64,000 nt of DNA from Heliopora coerulea (lineage: Eukaryota; Cnidaria; Anthozoa; Scleralcyonacea; Helioporidae), in NCBI GenBank assembly GCA_030142905.1, contig JASJOG010000241.1, forward strand, positions 310,001-374,000, written 5' to 3'. The notes under the pieces are model-generated. The model saw only the letters and a program-made list of their open reading frames with translations. It did no database searches and was not told the origin of the DNA. Positions 43,971 to 55,748 of the stretch are shown here, piece after piece; positions within the stretch are counted from its first letter, which is position 1, and the number at the start of each line of letters is the position of its first letter. Both the position numbers and the translations under genes were made by a program.

Positions 43971-44516
43971 CTATAACGACTTGTTTAAAATGACATGATC
44001 CTGTTGTTTGTTGGGTTCCGGTTTATGATGTAGAATGTAGTATCCTTCTTTTAATTTAAGTTGGTATTTGCTTGAGGCAGTGTCCAGAATGTTGAAGCAT
44101 GTAAAGCTGCAGAGATTTCTACAATTATCCGAGGTTTTAAGATGATTGAATATTTGAGGGTTCTTATCTGCTGGAAGATGCTCATTAATTCTTGTTTGGA
44201 GATGCTTGCTGGTTTCTCCTATGTAACATGTCTTACAGCCCGCGCATTCAAATAAGTAGATAACATGAGACTTCAAGGAATTTGGAACTTTGTCCTTGTT
44301 GCTGAACAATTTGCTTATTTTGAAAGCCGAAAAGACAAGTTTTATATCAGTATTGTTGCAGAAGCTGTGAATTATGTTTCGTAGTTTCTTTTGAGTTATT
44401 GATGAATATGTTCCAATGTATGGTAACTTAAAATACGTTCTGGTAAAAATACCCAACAAGAACAACAAAAAAAAACCCTTACTAGGAATGAAAAGAATGA
44501 ATAAAACTAATAGCAA
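43971..44516 (-). pseudogene. Penelope-like GIY-YIG C-terminal fragment
   Basis: The frame encodes SNKDKVPNSLKSHVIYLFEC, AGCKTCYIGETSKHLQTRIN-EHL and ends YYILHHKPEPNKQQ. The C..CYIGET..HL..RI.EH motif is the GIY-YIG nuclease. The RT is absent, so the copy is 5'-truncated. Confidence 0.75.
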
Positions 44517-44886
44517 TGAAACTACGACGAACAGAGCGTATTTTAAGTACCATACATTGGAACATACTCATCAATAACTCGAAAGAAACTACGAAACATA
44601 ATCCACAGTTACTGCAATAATACCGATACCAAATTTTTCGTTTCGGCTTTCAAAATAAGCAAACAGTTCAGCAACAAGGACAAAGTTCCAATTTCCTTGA
44701 AGTCTCATAAGCATATTATGAGACAAAGCCAATTTCCTTGAAGTCTCATAAGCACATGTAGTAAACAAAGTTCTCAATCAAAACTGTGGTGTTAATTTTC
44801 AAAATATTATGCCAATTCACATTAAAAAAGATCTATTATTATTATTATCCAATATCGCAGCACACTTTCCAAAGGAAGTGGCAAGG

Positions 44887-44919
<33 letters not shown>

Positions 44920-45169
44920 ATAATTATTATTATTATTTTCATACATTTAACTGTATTCATATTTGTCCAAACACTAGAACCCCTCCGGAGTCCAAGAGTG
45001 AGGGCTCTAAAAGTCTATTTTCCAGTTTTCGAATTTTCATGTTCTTACAGATAATGTTTTTCTGAGTATGTGTGCAGTACCAATAAGAGTAAATTTTTGC
45101 AGTCCTTGAAGCTTGCTATTTTCCGGAATTTTCTCGATATTTGTACTATTTCTCTTTCAGATTATTTCT

Positions 45170-46622
45170 AGTGCGCCTATGATGATTAGTATCGTTGTTG
45201 CGTTTAGATGCCACATTCGTGTGATCTCAATTTCCAGGTCTTTCTATTTATGAAGTTTATCGTATTCTTTAGTCGAAATGTTGCTATCACAGGGAACTGT
45301 CGTGTCAATAATTTGACATATCCTTGCTTTGAGGTCTTTGATAACAATATCTGGTTTATTTTGAGACACGTTCTCTGACTAAAATTTAGTCAGAGAACGT
45401 GTCTCAAAATTAGTTATGTCTCAACCTGGCTGCGCAATCTCCATATTTTCTAATATCTGGTTTGTTGGACAAGATAGTACCGTCTGTATGAACAGTGAAG
45501 TCCCAAAGAATTGTCACATCTTTTCCATTGGTGACCTCTACAGGATGATGTTCGTACTATTTCTCAGGGACTTTGATGTTGTAATGCTTGCACACATTCC
45601 AGTGGATGTATTGGCCTAAACGATCATGGCAAGCTTTATATTCTTTAGATGCTAATATAGGACAGCCAGCTATGAGATGGTCTACTGACTCATCTGACTT
45701 TTTGCAGATGAGGCAAGGAGGGTCTGTACCGTCGTTAACTATCGTAGATCTATAGACGTTCGTCGGGAGGCTCTGATCTTGGACTGAGATCAACAGACCT
45801 TCGGTTTCCGCTTTGAGACCTGACCCTTGAAGCCAACGACGTGTGGATCTACTGTCTACATCAGCTTCTTCTAGTCTTTGTGGGTATTTGCCGTGCAGCG
45901 ATTTATTTCTCCAGGTTTCCTTAAGAGCATTTAGACCAGCTTTTTTTGCCCTTTCTTTCAACGTTTTGGCATCAGCTGTTGGTTTAAGTTGATCTTCTTC
46001 TGTTGGTTGTACATCATAACGATGTTTCAGTTTTCTACTCACGGTGATTATGGAATTTTTCTTAGATTTCTCATACTTCAACACGGCTTGTAGCATGGGA
46101 TCTGTTCTTGTTGCGAGATATCTACCAAAGCCGATCAGCGTGGTTTCATAAGCCATCTCGAGTTGGTTGAGTCCACGTCCACCATCAGTGCGAGGTAGAT
46201 ACAATCTGTCAACGTCTGATTTGGAATGGTGCATACGAAAATTTAGTTAACAGCTTGCGTATTTTAGCATCTATTCTCGGACGTCTGTTTTGCTCCAATT
46301 TATGATTCCAAAACTATAAGTGACAACAGGAGCTGCAATACTGTTAATTGCTTTTACTCTGTTAGAGGAATTGAGTTCCGACTGAAGAATTAGTCCAACT
46401 CTCCTGTAACATTCTTTACGAACTGTTTCTTTCATCGCCGTGTGTTTGATACCATCATCTTCGTTGATACCAAGGTATTTATAGACCTTATCATGTTCAA
46501 GGTTTCTGATCTTAGTATTTGTTTCTAGATTGATGTTACTCTCCTTACAGAACTTGCCACGTTTAAAGCTGGCTTTTGCGCATTGGTCAAGCCCAAACTC
46601 CATGCTCATGTTGTCGCTGAAG
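45170..46622 (-). pseudogene. R-a coding remnant: RT thumb, zinc knuckle, restriction-like endonuclease
   Basis: Pieces in order: KVYKYLGINEDDGIKHTAMK, CYRRVGLILQSELNSSNRVK, DRLYLPRTDGGRGLNQLEMA, the knuckle CLICKKSDESVDHLIAGCPI with HWNVCKHYNIKVPEK, then HTDGTILSNKPDI and KPDIVIKDLKARICQIIDTT. The KPDI...D motif marks the restriction-like endonuclease. The frame breaks near 46240 and 45557, and again at a palindromic insertion. Confidence 0.75.
45346..45463. mobile_element. 94-bp palindromic insertion with 12-bp target duplication
   Basis: AATATCTGGTTT occurs at 45346-45357 and 45452-45463. Between them 45358-45410 is a palindrome with two perfect 26-bp arms (attttgagacacgttctctg...) and a one-base centre, followed by about 40 bp of unique sequence. 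It interrupts the NKPDI codons of the endonuclease, which are duplicated on both sides. Confidence 0.8.
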
Positions 46623-46624
46623 CC

Positions 46625-46655
<31 letters not shown>
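46623..46655. repeat. (TAT)n microsatellite between two retrotransposons
   Basis: About 11 uninterrupted triplets. It is the 3' (AAT)n end of element R-b and the 5' junction of element R-a. Confidence 0.9.
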
Positions 46656-49600
46656 CGTTTTCTCACGCGCTAGTTCTTAACCGGATGGTAACTCACTATC
46701 AGGCTACATCCCGTAGCTTGAGATAGTAAGCTTTCACCATCTATTTAACCATTTTCTAATACTTTTCGTATTATTCGAGCTGTTCCTAGCAAATAAGATT
46801 TTTGAAGAAGTTCAAAACTGTCCTCCATATTTATCCTTTTCAACCACCTAGAGAGTCTTTTTCCAACCGTTCCTAACGTCCCAACCACAATTGGTATGGT
46901 ATTTACATTCCTGCAATTCCACAGGTTATTAATCTCCCTTCTTAAGTCCTGTATTTAGTAAGTTTCTCCTGCTCTTATTCCTCCACCCTTGTGTCGAACG
47001 AACACGCAACATCTATTATCCAACAATCTCTTTTTTTTTCTTTTCATAAATCACAATATCCAGCTTATTATGGTCAACATGATGATCGGTCTGCATAGGG
47101 AAATCCCACAACAGTTTCACATCATCATTTTCCGGTAGTCTCTCTGGAGTATGTTCATACTATTGTGCCTTATAGGGAAGTTTATATCTTTTGCACATGT
47201 TCCAGTGCACTACAACTGCCAATCTATCATGTCGCCAAACGTTATATTGCGACTGCGCAAGTTTTTAACACTCAGCAACAACATGGCTGATTGTTTCATC
47301 TCTTTCCCCACACATTCTACACAAAGGGGTTATATCTTGTTTATCAATTTTATTCCTTATTGCATTAGTTCGCAATGCTTGATCCTGTGCTGCTATCATT
47401 GTTCCCTTTGTTTCCTTTTTCAGAGCCCTTTTCTAAAGCAAAGCCAAGTTGCTTTATCTCTTACGGTCTCCGTATTCCTCATGTACTGTTCATGTAATAC
47501 TTGTTTCACATACTGACTCTTCCTTTGCTTTTTCACTCCCCCCATTTTTACCTTCATCCAATATTCTTTCTTTTTTTACAGCCTTTAACAGCCTCTCCTG
47601 ACTTCCTTCAAGACATTCATTCAACCTATAAGATTCGATTGCAACGCAGTCTTCAACACTAATCAATCCCCTTCCTCCATCATCTCTTCTGATATACAGC
47701 CTATCTGTGTTGGCCCTAGGGTGTAAAGCTCCGTAGATTGTCAATAATTTCCTAGCCTACCTATCCATGCTGCTCAAATCTGTCTTGGTTCAATTTCTTA
47801 TACTTGCTCCATATCGAACAATTGACACCGCTCTCGCATTAATTGCTTTCATAATGTTCCCTCCATTTAACTTTGACTTAAGGATCTTTCTGACTCTCCG
47901 ATAGTACTCTGTTGTTATGATATTGTTCATGTCTTTACTTTTAATCTCATCTCCTTCTAATATTCCCAAATATTTATATCCTTCGTCTTTCCCTAACCCT
48001 CTGATTATCCGATTGTCTGGCATCTTTATTCCATCACATCTAACAATTTTGCCTTGTTTTCCAATTCCATATTCCATACAGATATCACTACTGAAGATCC
48101 TGACTGAATTTACAAGGCTATCCACTTGGTTTTCATTCTTCGCAAATAGTTTAAGGTCATCCATAAACAATAGATGATTGACTTTGCCTCTGCCGTCACC
48201 TAAGTCATACCCAATCTTCATCTTGCTGAGAATAAGTGACATTGGAATTAATGCGACTACAAAAAGTAATGGCCATAAACTATATCCTTGAAATATTCCT
48301 CTGCGTATCCTAATATTTCCCAGATCTTTCTTTCCCACCGTCAAATTTGTAGTCCATTTATCCATTCCATTCACCAGTATCTTTTTAATACTTTCAGCTA
48401 CTCCAAACATATCAACGCACGTTTTCAACCAACTATTTGGGACCATATCGTACGCTTTCTTATAATCAATCCATGCCATTCCTACCCCAGTTTTTCTCTT
48501 CTTACAATTTCTTATGATCATTTTATCAATAAGAAGTTGATCCTTTGTACCCCTTGAATTCTTTCGGCATCCTTTCTGTTCTTCTGGAAGTAGATTCTGT
48601 TTATCCAAATGTTCGTATAACTCTACACCTATGCATTTGAAAACTTTCAGTTGATATTTGCGCAATATAAATGAATAAAGTTGAAGTTGAAAGTTACACC
48701 TACTATTCCAGTGAATAGTTTCCTCAATAGGGCAAGACAAGTTATTGGTCTAAAGTTTGTTAATACATTTCCTTGCGTCCTATCTTTCTTGATCAAGACG
48801 GTTCTTCCTGCTATCATCCAGTCTGAGATCTGGCCTTCCATCAAGTATCTTTGGAGTCCCATAGCTATTCTTTCGTGGTATGATGAAAATTTCTTTAACC
48901 AAAAGCCATGAAAACCATTTGGTCCAGGTGCTTTCCAGTTTTTTTATTTCTTTAGCTGTTTCTTTACTTTATCCGTTGTCAGTCCTATATCCCCCTGCTT
49001 TTTTACCCTATTTAATTCCTTCTTCACTTTATTTAACCATTCTGCTCTTTCATTATGTCTAACTGGATTATCCCAAATTTCACTCCAAAATCTGAGAAAT
49101 TCATCTTCATTTGGTCTTACATCATCGTCTCTTTCTTTCCCTTCCAATAACTCAAACAATCTTTTTTGATTAGACTGAAATAATCTGTTTTGTGTATACT
49201 GGTCTGCTCTGCTTTCATAACGCTTCACTTTTGCTGCTTTTGCAATAATTCGCTGTTTCAACTCCTCAATCACCACACTCAACCCTTTAGCTTCTATTTT
49301 ATACTTATTCTTCAATTTACACTCGATTTTTTCTGAACCCAGTTCATCGCCTTTTCACTTTTCTAACCGACTTACATCCTTTCTCAACTGCGCAATCTGT
49401 TGGTTTAATCTTCTCTTCCACCATGGTTCAGCTGCTTTCTGTCCTCTTTTTCCTCTTACTCCTAGATGTCTTCCCACAACACATCCAGCAGCTGCCAAAA
49501 GCTTATTTATCGCCGTTATATCGTCAGGAATTACGATGAATCCTAACACCTCATTCACCTGATCGACTTTCTGCTTTAATCTGCTTCTTTCAACATACCT

Positions 49601-50346
49601 AAGGTTAGGTGGACTTTTCCATTTGAATACGGATCTCTAGGATCAAGTTGATCTTTTCTTCACTGACTCCCATCGCTCGTAACTCTTCAACATTTTCACC
49701 ATTAACTCTGTTATGGTTTTCTTCCTCAATGAATACATATTCTGACCATCCAAAGCCACTTAATTCGTGCCGTCCATTAGTATCCTCTCTGCATATTCCA
49801 TTCGTTTCATGAGCTCCTTGTACCTCCCTCTGGATTTCTTCTTGCTCAACTCCGGTCATCAATCCATTGGTTCTAATTGCTCTACTCTGGTCCGCTAATC
49901 TTTGTTCAGTTACCTCAAATACTCCTATGTCCGTCCAGGTTTCTTACATTCTTTTTCTATAGCCTCTCTTGTTGGGTTTACTCTTGTAAAAACATCTCAT
50001 CACAATCTTGTTAACTTCTTTTGACTATTTTATTCTCGCAGTAGCTTGATGACGACTGGGCCCATGCTGCGGTTCTATGGTACACCTGCCGGGCGAGACA
50101 CTGTTGCTAGATGCTTCATTCCCATTCATGCCGTCATTTGAACAATTTTTATTTGACATTACACTCATATTGAGGATTGTGGTGATAAGTTGATACAACC
50201 ACCGAGCTACTCTATGTCTGGCCTCTCTCCTTTGACCTGTCTGGGTTGGGTGACCCTACCAGGAGCATTTGCTCCTGCCAGCCTACCTCTCAGGATCATT
50301 GAGACACGCAAGGCCCTCCACCACGAAAAGATGGTAGCCCTTAAGG
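46656..50346 (-). mobile_element. R4/Dong-type retrotransposon, near full length (element R-b)
   Basis: Sense is minus. The 5' side begins next to attattattat at 50347-50358 and the 3' side ends in (AAT)n at 46655. The order is 5' UTR, N-terminal region, RT, knuckle and restriction-like endonuclease. At about 3.7 kb it fits a Dong/R4-like element, and TAA on both ends fits the known preference of Dong for TAA repeats. Stops and frameshifts are frequent. Confidence 0.8.
46760..49862 (-). pseudogene. R-b polyprotein remnant
   Basis: In sense order: [116 protein letters not shown], the catalytic [40 protein letters not shown], the knuckle CRMCGERDETISHVVAEC with WRHDRLAVVVHWNMCKRYKL, and HVDHNKLDIVIYEKK with IPIVVGTLGTVGKRL and LLGTARIIRKVLE. 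The nuclease motif reads KLDI for KPDI. At least six frame breaks. Confidence 0.75.
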
Positions 50347-50640
50347 GGGGCATTATTATTATCTCCTTGACTTAACCAAATATACAATGATTCTCTGATT
50401 ACAAAAAAAAAAGGAAAAACTATAACATAGGGCATATTGTATAATTAGCCAATACTCTTCCCCTCTCTCCTACTACATATCCGGGTTAAGGGGGAAGGAC
50501 AAAAGCTATCAAACTTTGTTAGCAAATATATAATAACATTTCTTGTCAACGGATCAGTCCTGATAATATTTTTCTCATGATGGTTTCGCTTTCGCATACT
50601 ACAGATTTTTGCATCTCTCTACACGTATTATTATTATTAT
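50347..50640. other. Spacer with TAA tracts, nothing recognised
   Basis: Besides short (TTA)n tracts at both ends (50347-50358 and 50629-50641) and a poly(A) run at 50402, no feature is evident. Confidence 0.5.
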
Positions 50641-50960
50641 TAACAACAGATATTGCACAGATATTGCACATTTCAGGGAACTCGTGGGAAAAAAATTTTT
50701 TTACCATTAAAATGCATTTTAAAGATCACCCACCGCGCCGGCCCTTTCTCGCCCAGTTTAGCGAGTCAGGATAAAGTAAGGGACGTGCAATCCTCGAAAG
50801 TCCCTGAAAGCACTCCCCCATGCGTATATCCAATTTAACTTTAACAGTACTCTGTTGCACTTCCAACCAGTTAAGGTCAGCTTAGACGTGCCACTTCAAG
50901 ACGTAAGTCTGAATATTGTTTTATTCTTAGATTAGTGCTCATCTGTTTCGGCATTTAAAA
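50641..50960. repeat. TAA-associated short repeat, copy 2
   Basis: It follows (TTA)n at 50629-50641 and matches 43394-43683 over about 290 bp (gtccctgaaagcactccccc, gtctgaatattgttttattc). The far side has no TAA tract, so it is either truncated or followed by other repeat DNA (50961-51264), where a ggtaaggcgggggcgccttt phrase suggests another unidentified repeat. Confidence 0.6.
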
Positions 50961-51261
50961 CTAGTTCATCCTCCATAAACTAAGTTTAGCGGCATCAGTC
51001 AGCTGTACGGACTGTCTTCTAGTCCTTGGGCCAACAGGGCAGACTTACCAAAATCTGGAGGCAGTGTGCTTGCAGCCGCCAGACAATTAAGGCAAGTTGA
51101 GGCTTTCGACTACCTGTCTACCCAGCTGGTAAGGCGGGGGCGCCTTTCCCTAGGTCATCTCATCAAAGCCTGCTCGTATTATGGAGCTCACTGGCTCTGA
51201 TATTATTGTCCTGCCTAAGTTCTTCTGGTTTTATCTCGGAGTTACCTTCTCCTAGATAAGT

Positions 51262-51292
<31 letters not shown>

Positions 51293-51484
51293 AAACATTA
51301 TTTACCCACGCTGGTATCGTCAGCAGAGCTGGTTTCCACGATAGGCGTGTAAAAAGTATAATTACAATAACACATATAAATATATAAAAGATATAGTACA
51401 AATAGAGAATCTAAGCTAAGACTAATAGTAATATGCCGCACGATTGTTTACAAAATGCGCGGTGTGTATTTACAGGTTTTGTGT

Positions 51485-52900
51485 TTAAAAATGATCAGCA
51501 GCGATATTTCTTTCAAAAGAGAGGCATGTTTTACTTTCTCTTAGGTCAGTTGGTAAGGAGTTCCATAAGGCAGATCCATCGAACATAAGGCTTTTTTTCA
51601 TATTGTTAGTACGAGGTTTCGGCAAACGAACTAAGCTGTGGCTATCACGAAGATCATAATTTATAAGTTCATTTTTGTAGGTAAATAGGTCATGGAGGCA
51701 ACTTGGCCCCATCTTGTTTAATATTTTAAACATCATTTTTGCTTTAGCTTTGAACCACTGCGTTTTTAAAGGTTCCCACTCCAAGGCATTTAAGGCGGTT
51801 TGCTGATTAGTTTCATTAGGCATATTTGTTATGATACGTGCTTCTCGATTTTGAAATTTTTGCAGGCGTTTCGATTGAGTCTCTCCAAAAACACTCCAAA
51901 TTTCACAACAATAATTGAAATAGGGTTGAAATAATGCATTAAATAAGTATTTTAGAGTATTCTGATCAGCAAATTCTTTTATTTGTTTTAAAGCATATAA
52001 ACCGGATGAAACGTTTTTACAGATATTCTCTGTATTAATTTTCCAAGATAAATTTTCATCAACAATCACGCCCAGAGCTTTGTATTGGGAAACATGTTTT
52101 ATTGGTTTGTTGTCAATAGTAATTTGTAATTGGTAATCACTAATTTTGTTGAGCATAGGTTTAGATCCAATCAGAATAAATTCTGTTTTTGCCACATTCA
52201 AGCTGAGTTTATTTGCTACTAGCCATTTTCGCAATCTTTCCAAATCAGAATTCACTGCAACTTCAATATCATTGATTGACTCACCAGCCACCGTAATGTT
52301 TGTATCATCAGCAAACAACCTGGATTTCGTTTGTTTTAGACATGATGATAAATCATTAATATAAATTAAAAACAGCAAAGGTCCTAAAATGGAACATTGG
52401 GGTACTCCACATCTTATGCCACGTTTAGTTGAAATAAATCCATTTATCTCACATTTTTGTGTTCGTTCATATAGATAAGATTTAATTAGAGAAAACGCCT
52501 GGCCCCTGATACCATAATGTAGTAGTTTATCTAACAGAATTTGATGATCAAAGGTATCAAAGGCCTTCTTCAGGTCAATAAAAACTATTAAATTAAACAA
52601 TTTCCTGTCCATATTTACATACCAATCATTGGTACAATCTAAAAGAGCTGTAGCTGTGGAGTGATACTTACGAAAACCAAATTGGTGTTCTGAAAGCAGG
52701 CTGTTTGCTGCGAAGTATTCATATAGTTGATTGTAAATGATGCGTTCCATATCTTTGCTAATGGCTGGAAGCACCGAAATAGGACGATAATTGTTAGGTA
52801 AATTTCGCTTGCCACTTTTAAACAGTGGGATTACCCTTGCAGTTTTCCAATCACTTGGAAACGTCGAAAGTGTAATTACTTGATTAAAAATAAATGTCAA
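51485..52900 (-). CDS. LINE reverse transcriptase, intact 471-residue frame
   Basis: The frame contains NNYRPISVLPAISKDMERII, SEHQFGFRKYHSTATALLDC, FIDLKKAFDTFDHQILLDKL, GVPQCSILGPLLFLIYINDL and the catalytic SRLFADDTNITVAG. The consensus GVPQGS is GVPQCS here. The C-terminal segment (RKYLxxLF, ARIITNMPNETNQ, LWNSLPTDLRE) matches the other copy. It is the C-terminal part of ORF2; the TAA near 52942 separates it from the upstream frame 52943-53704, so the full protein is broken. Confidence 0.85.
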   Translation of the reverse strand: MTFIFNQVITLSTFPSDWKTARVIPLFKSGKRNLPNNYRPISVLPAISKDMERIIYNQLYEYFAANSLLSEHQFGFRKYHSTATALLDCTNDWYVNMDRKLFNLIVFIDLKKAFDTFDHQILLDKLLHYGIRGQAFSLIKSYLYERTQKCEINGFISTKRGIRCGVPQCSILGPLLFLIYINDLSSCLKQTKSRLFADDTNITVAGESINDIEVAVNSDLERLRKWLVANKLSLNVAKTEFILIGSKPMLNKISDYQLQITIDNKPIKHVSQYKALGVIVDENLSWKINTENICKNVSSGLYALKQIKEFADQNTLKYLFNALFQPYFNYCCEIWSVFGETQSKRLQKFQNREARIITNMPNETNQQTALNALEWEPLKTQWFKAKAKMMFKILNKMGPSCLHDLFTYKNELINYDLRDSHSLVRLPKPRTNNMKKSLMFDGSALWNSLPTDLRESKTCLSFERNIAADHF

Positions 52901-52942
52901 TGAGCTACAAATTATTGGCGCAGCAATTTTAATAATTTTACT

Positions 52943-53885
52943 TTAAATTTTGTCAATACCCGTAGCCTTACAGGTTGAGAGTTTAGACAGTAGGTGACAA
53001 ACACTATCTACAGTAACTGGCTTGAATGCAGTGAATTCGGATTTAGTTTCTTTTAAAAACCGCTTAAAATGACTACTACTTGAATCAATTAAATTGTCGG
53101 CAAGGTTTGGCCCAATACTTGAAAAATATTCATTGAAACTCTCTGCAATGTCTTTGGGATTACTCAACTTCTCCCCATTTATGTCTAGTTCATTCACTTT
53201 TGTTGGTCTACTTTGTTTACCCAGTAGATCATTTACAGACCTCCAAGCAGCTTTTGGATCATCTTTTAGAACTGATATTCTCTTTGAATAATATATTTTT
53301 TTGGCTTGCCTTAATTGTGTGTTTGCAATATTTCTTGCTTTTTTATAATCTTCCCAGTCACTTTCGAATTTAGAAATTGTTGCCTTTCTTTTTAATTTGT
53401 CTCTTGTGTTTATTAATTGTTTTATATCACTTGTAACCCATGGGACTTTTTTTGACTTTATTTTTTTATGCTGAGTAGGAGCATGTCTATCAAGGACCTC
53501 AAGAAATAATTGTTTCCAGATCTCCCACATACTGTCTGGATTTTCTCCATAAAAATGAATATAGTCCCATGCCTGTACAAATAAGTCTTGAAGAAATTTA
53601 TCTTCATTAAAATTTTTCATATTTCTTATTTCAATAATGTTTTCTAGGCTTTTTGGGGCAACATTAATCTTCCTTATTGCATAAATAAGACTGTGATCAC
53701 TCATTCCAGTATGAATAACACCACTACTTCAAATTTTTTTTGGATGGTTTGTTACAAAATGGTTAATTAGTGTAGAAGATGTCATAGTTACCCTTGTAGG
53801 TTCACTAGTTAACTGAGACAATTGATATACCTCAAACAGTGATGCTAATTTCTTTGTTGAGTTGCCATCCAAGGCTAAATAGTCT
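52943..53885 (-). pseudogene. LINE endonuclease C-terminus and linker
   Basis: The frame 53704 to 52943 starts at the SDHSLIY motif of the endonuclease and continues through WKQLFLEVLDRHAPTQHKKI and AWRSVNDLLGKQSRPTKVNE. Upstream codons to 53885 (LFEVYQLSQLTSEPTRVTMT) are in another frame. The 5' catalytic half is missing. Confidence 0.75.
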
Positions 53886-54003
53886 TATCTTTCCTTGCCT
53901 AAGGGGTTGCTGGCACTTGCCAAAGGTGCCCCCCCGTACCCTGGTGGGCGGGAGCGTCCACTTTCACGTAATAGGCTGAAGCTTTGCCTGTCCTACACCA
54001 GTG
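53886..54003. repeat. Short GC-rich repeat fragment next to a TAA tract
   Basis: The stretch ttgctggcacttgccaaagg ... ctacaccagtgccctg precedes (TTA)n and resembles in base composition the 5' end of element R-b (gaccctaccaggagcatttgc). Identity unknown. Confidence 0.35.
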
Positions 54004-54850
54004 CCCTGTTATTATTGTTATTATTATTATTATTATTATTGTCTTTTTTTGATAGCCGATTCTTAACGGCCAATAGTGCCTACTAGATGTACATAGTGGA
54101 TCCTCCTATCAAAGTTTGTTGGGGTTTCATGTTTTAGCACTGCATATTCTAAAATATCAGTCCTCTTGGACCACTTTGCTCAGCACTTCACTTTCCATTA
54201 ATGCTGTCTTCTGCATGTTTCTCAACACCCATTTAGCTTCCTTCTCATGTTGTATCAGCTTATTAATTTGTTGTTGTAATTTATGGATTCCACCTCCAAG
54301 ACATCCTATTACCATTGGTATTATCTCTACATAGAAACCCGAACAATCCTCTCATTTCGTAGGCTAACTGTTGGTACTTGTTCAACTCTTCCCCATGTTT
54401 TTCTTCAATATTTTGCTCCTGAGGACAAGCCATGTTCACCAGCTAAATGCGCTTCCCTATCCTGTCCTCTTGTGTGATGTCTGGCCTCCTAGCTTTATAA
54501 TATTTCCTCAGTTTGTATTCAAAATCCCACATCCACTTAAACTTATCATTCTCCATTACTTCCCCTTTTAACCATTGCTGTTGATACCACAGTGTTCCTT
54601 CCTCTATAATCCCATGTTGCGACCCCCATTGTGCGGCTAGCACCATCAATGCGTTGTTGTGTCTCCTCACATATTCTGTCCCCTGCTATTACTGTGCATC
54701 CTGGCAGGAGATGTTGTATAGTCTCATCATACTGTCCACACAATCTACACAATACCGATTCCACTTTTAGTCCTCTCATCACTTCCATTTCTTTGTTGCG
54801 ATCATCTGTTCTTACATTTTTATCATCATTGCTGTCTTTTTAGGGTCTAG
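54004..54850 (-). mobile_element. R4/Dong-type retrotransposon, 3' fragment (element R-c)
   Basis: Sense is minus. (AAT)n lies at the 3' end (54004-54042). The fragment encodes CRLCGQYDETIQHLLPGC, RRHNNALMVLAAQWGSQHGI, FKWMWDFEYKLR, ARRPDITQEDR (restriction-like endonuclease RPD motif), then IIPMVIGCLGGGIHKLQQQI and MQKTALMESEVL. It is a different subfamily from R-a and R-b, with the same architecture and the same 3' junction. Confidence 0.75.
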
Positions 54851-55439
54851 ATTACATTTAAGCCATTCACTACATTCGAGCAACTCATTGTTCGAGATAA
54901 AGCAGGATGTATGAAATCGCTTTTCTATCTTTCTGTTGTGCATGAAAGAAAAAACAGTTAAGCAACATGATGTTCACGTCCACTTTTGCTTGGTGCGCTC
55001 ATGCTGGCTTGGACATTATATATTATTCAATATATCACACTTTTGCTTTTTTAATAAGCATTTTCATAAGGACTTTTCTAGGAAAACTTGAGCATTTTTA
55101 TTTTCCCCCACATCATTTAGATTTTCTGCATACTTTTATTTTTGCTTCAATACATAGTACTTTTTCATAAAGATGGGGTTATAAGCGGAAGCGGAGCTTG
55201 CCAGGCTCGAATTTAAGAAAAACCCAGAAAAAAAAGGGGTACCAATGAGAAGATATAGATATATAAATAGCGCCATAAATGGCTGCTTAATTTTGAGTTC
55301 CGTTATTTAGTTGTATTTTACTTGAACAGTCTTATTAGCCTGTGGCTACTTCAAACCAAATAGAGTTATCAGTCACATCTATGTTCTTGCGATGAATTAC
55401 TCGAGAAATTATTCTCTCGCTACATAATTGTTGAAAGTT
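54851..55439. other. Unrecognised intergenic sequence
   Basis: AT-rich DNA without a domain-bearing frame, tandem repeat or element terminus that I can identify. Confidence 0.5.
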
Positions 55440-55748
55440 TGAAAATCAACTTAATGGAATACGACGTGCCTCATCACCTTGGTCAAAATGTGTCTGGAAA
55501 GATCTATACCTATTGAATCTTATTGTGCCTACCCATGACAAACACTGTGGTAAACAACACATATCTACTGTTGTGAAGAGGATTCCTGTTCTGCCACCGT
55601 CTACACGTTGTGATAGACCAAGAAACCATCTAAACGCTACTCGTTTCGCCGACGCAAGAAACTTATTAAATATTCAAGCAAAGCCCTTTGACGGAAATGT
55701 TAGTTCGAATTCTTTAACGAGAGACGAATTTGTTCCAAGTATATTATT

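Larger units (their letters stand above)
43730..44720 (-). mobile_element. Penelope-like element: minus-strand copy plus inverted partial copy
   Basis: The minus-strand part (43730-44516) contains the GIY-YIG frame and a 3' end with a hammerhead-like core. From about 44536 to 44710 a second copy runs on the plus strand: tacattggaacatactcatc and caacaaggacaaagttcca repeat in reverse complement the region 44260-44440. The two copies are joined head to head at their truncated 5' sides. Confidence 0.75.
44937..46622 (-). mobile_element. R4/Dong-type retrotransposon, 5'-truncated (element R-a)
   Basis: Sense is minus. It begins inside the RT C-terminal region (46622), passes through the zinc knuckle and restriction-like endonuclease and ends with a GTAHILRKTLS motif and a 3' UTR that runs into (AAT)n at 44888-44936. 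Elements of this group lack the apurinic-type endonuclease and use a C-terminal PD-(D/E)XK-like nuclease. The 5' truncation point abuts the (AAT)n tail of the next element. Confidence 0.8.
51265..53885 (-). mobile_element. Second copy of the CR1/L2-like LINE, 5'-truncated
   Basis: Sense is minus. The 3' end carries (ATC)n at 51265-51291 and a 3' UTR similar to that of the 13-17 kb copy. The 5' end is cut inside the endonuclease (TSSTLINHFVTNHPKK, then SDHSLIYAIRKIN) at about 53885. The coding region is better preserved than in the first copy. Confidence 0.85.

Noticed and set aside
44809..45054. Frame with a poly-isoleucine run
   Set aside because: It translates the (ATT)n tail of retrotransposon R-a.
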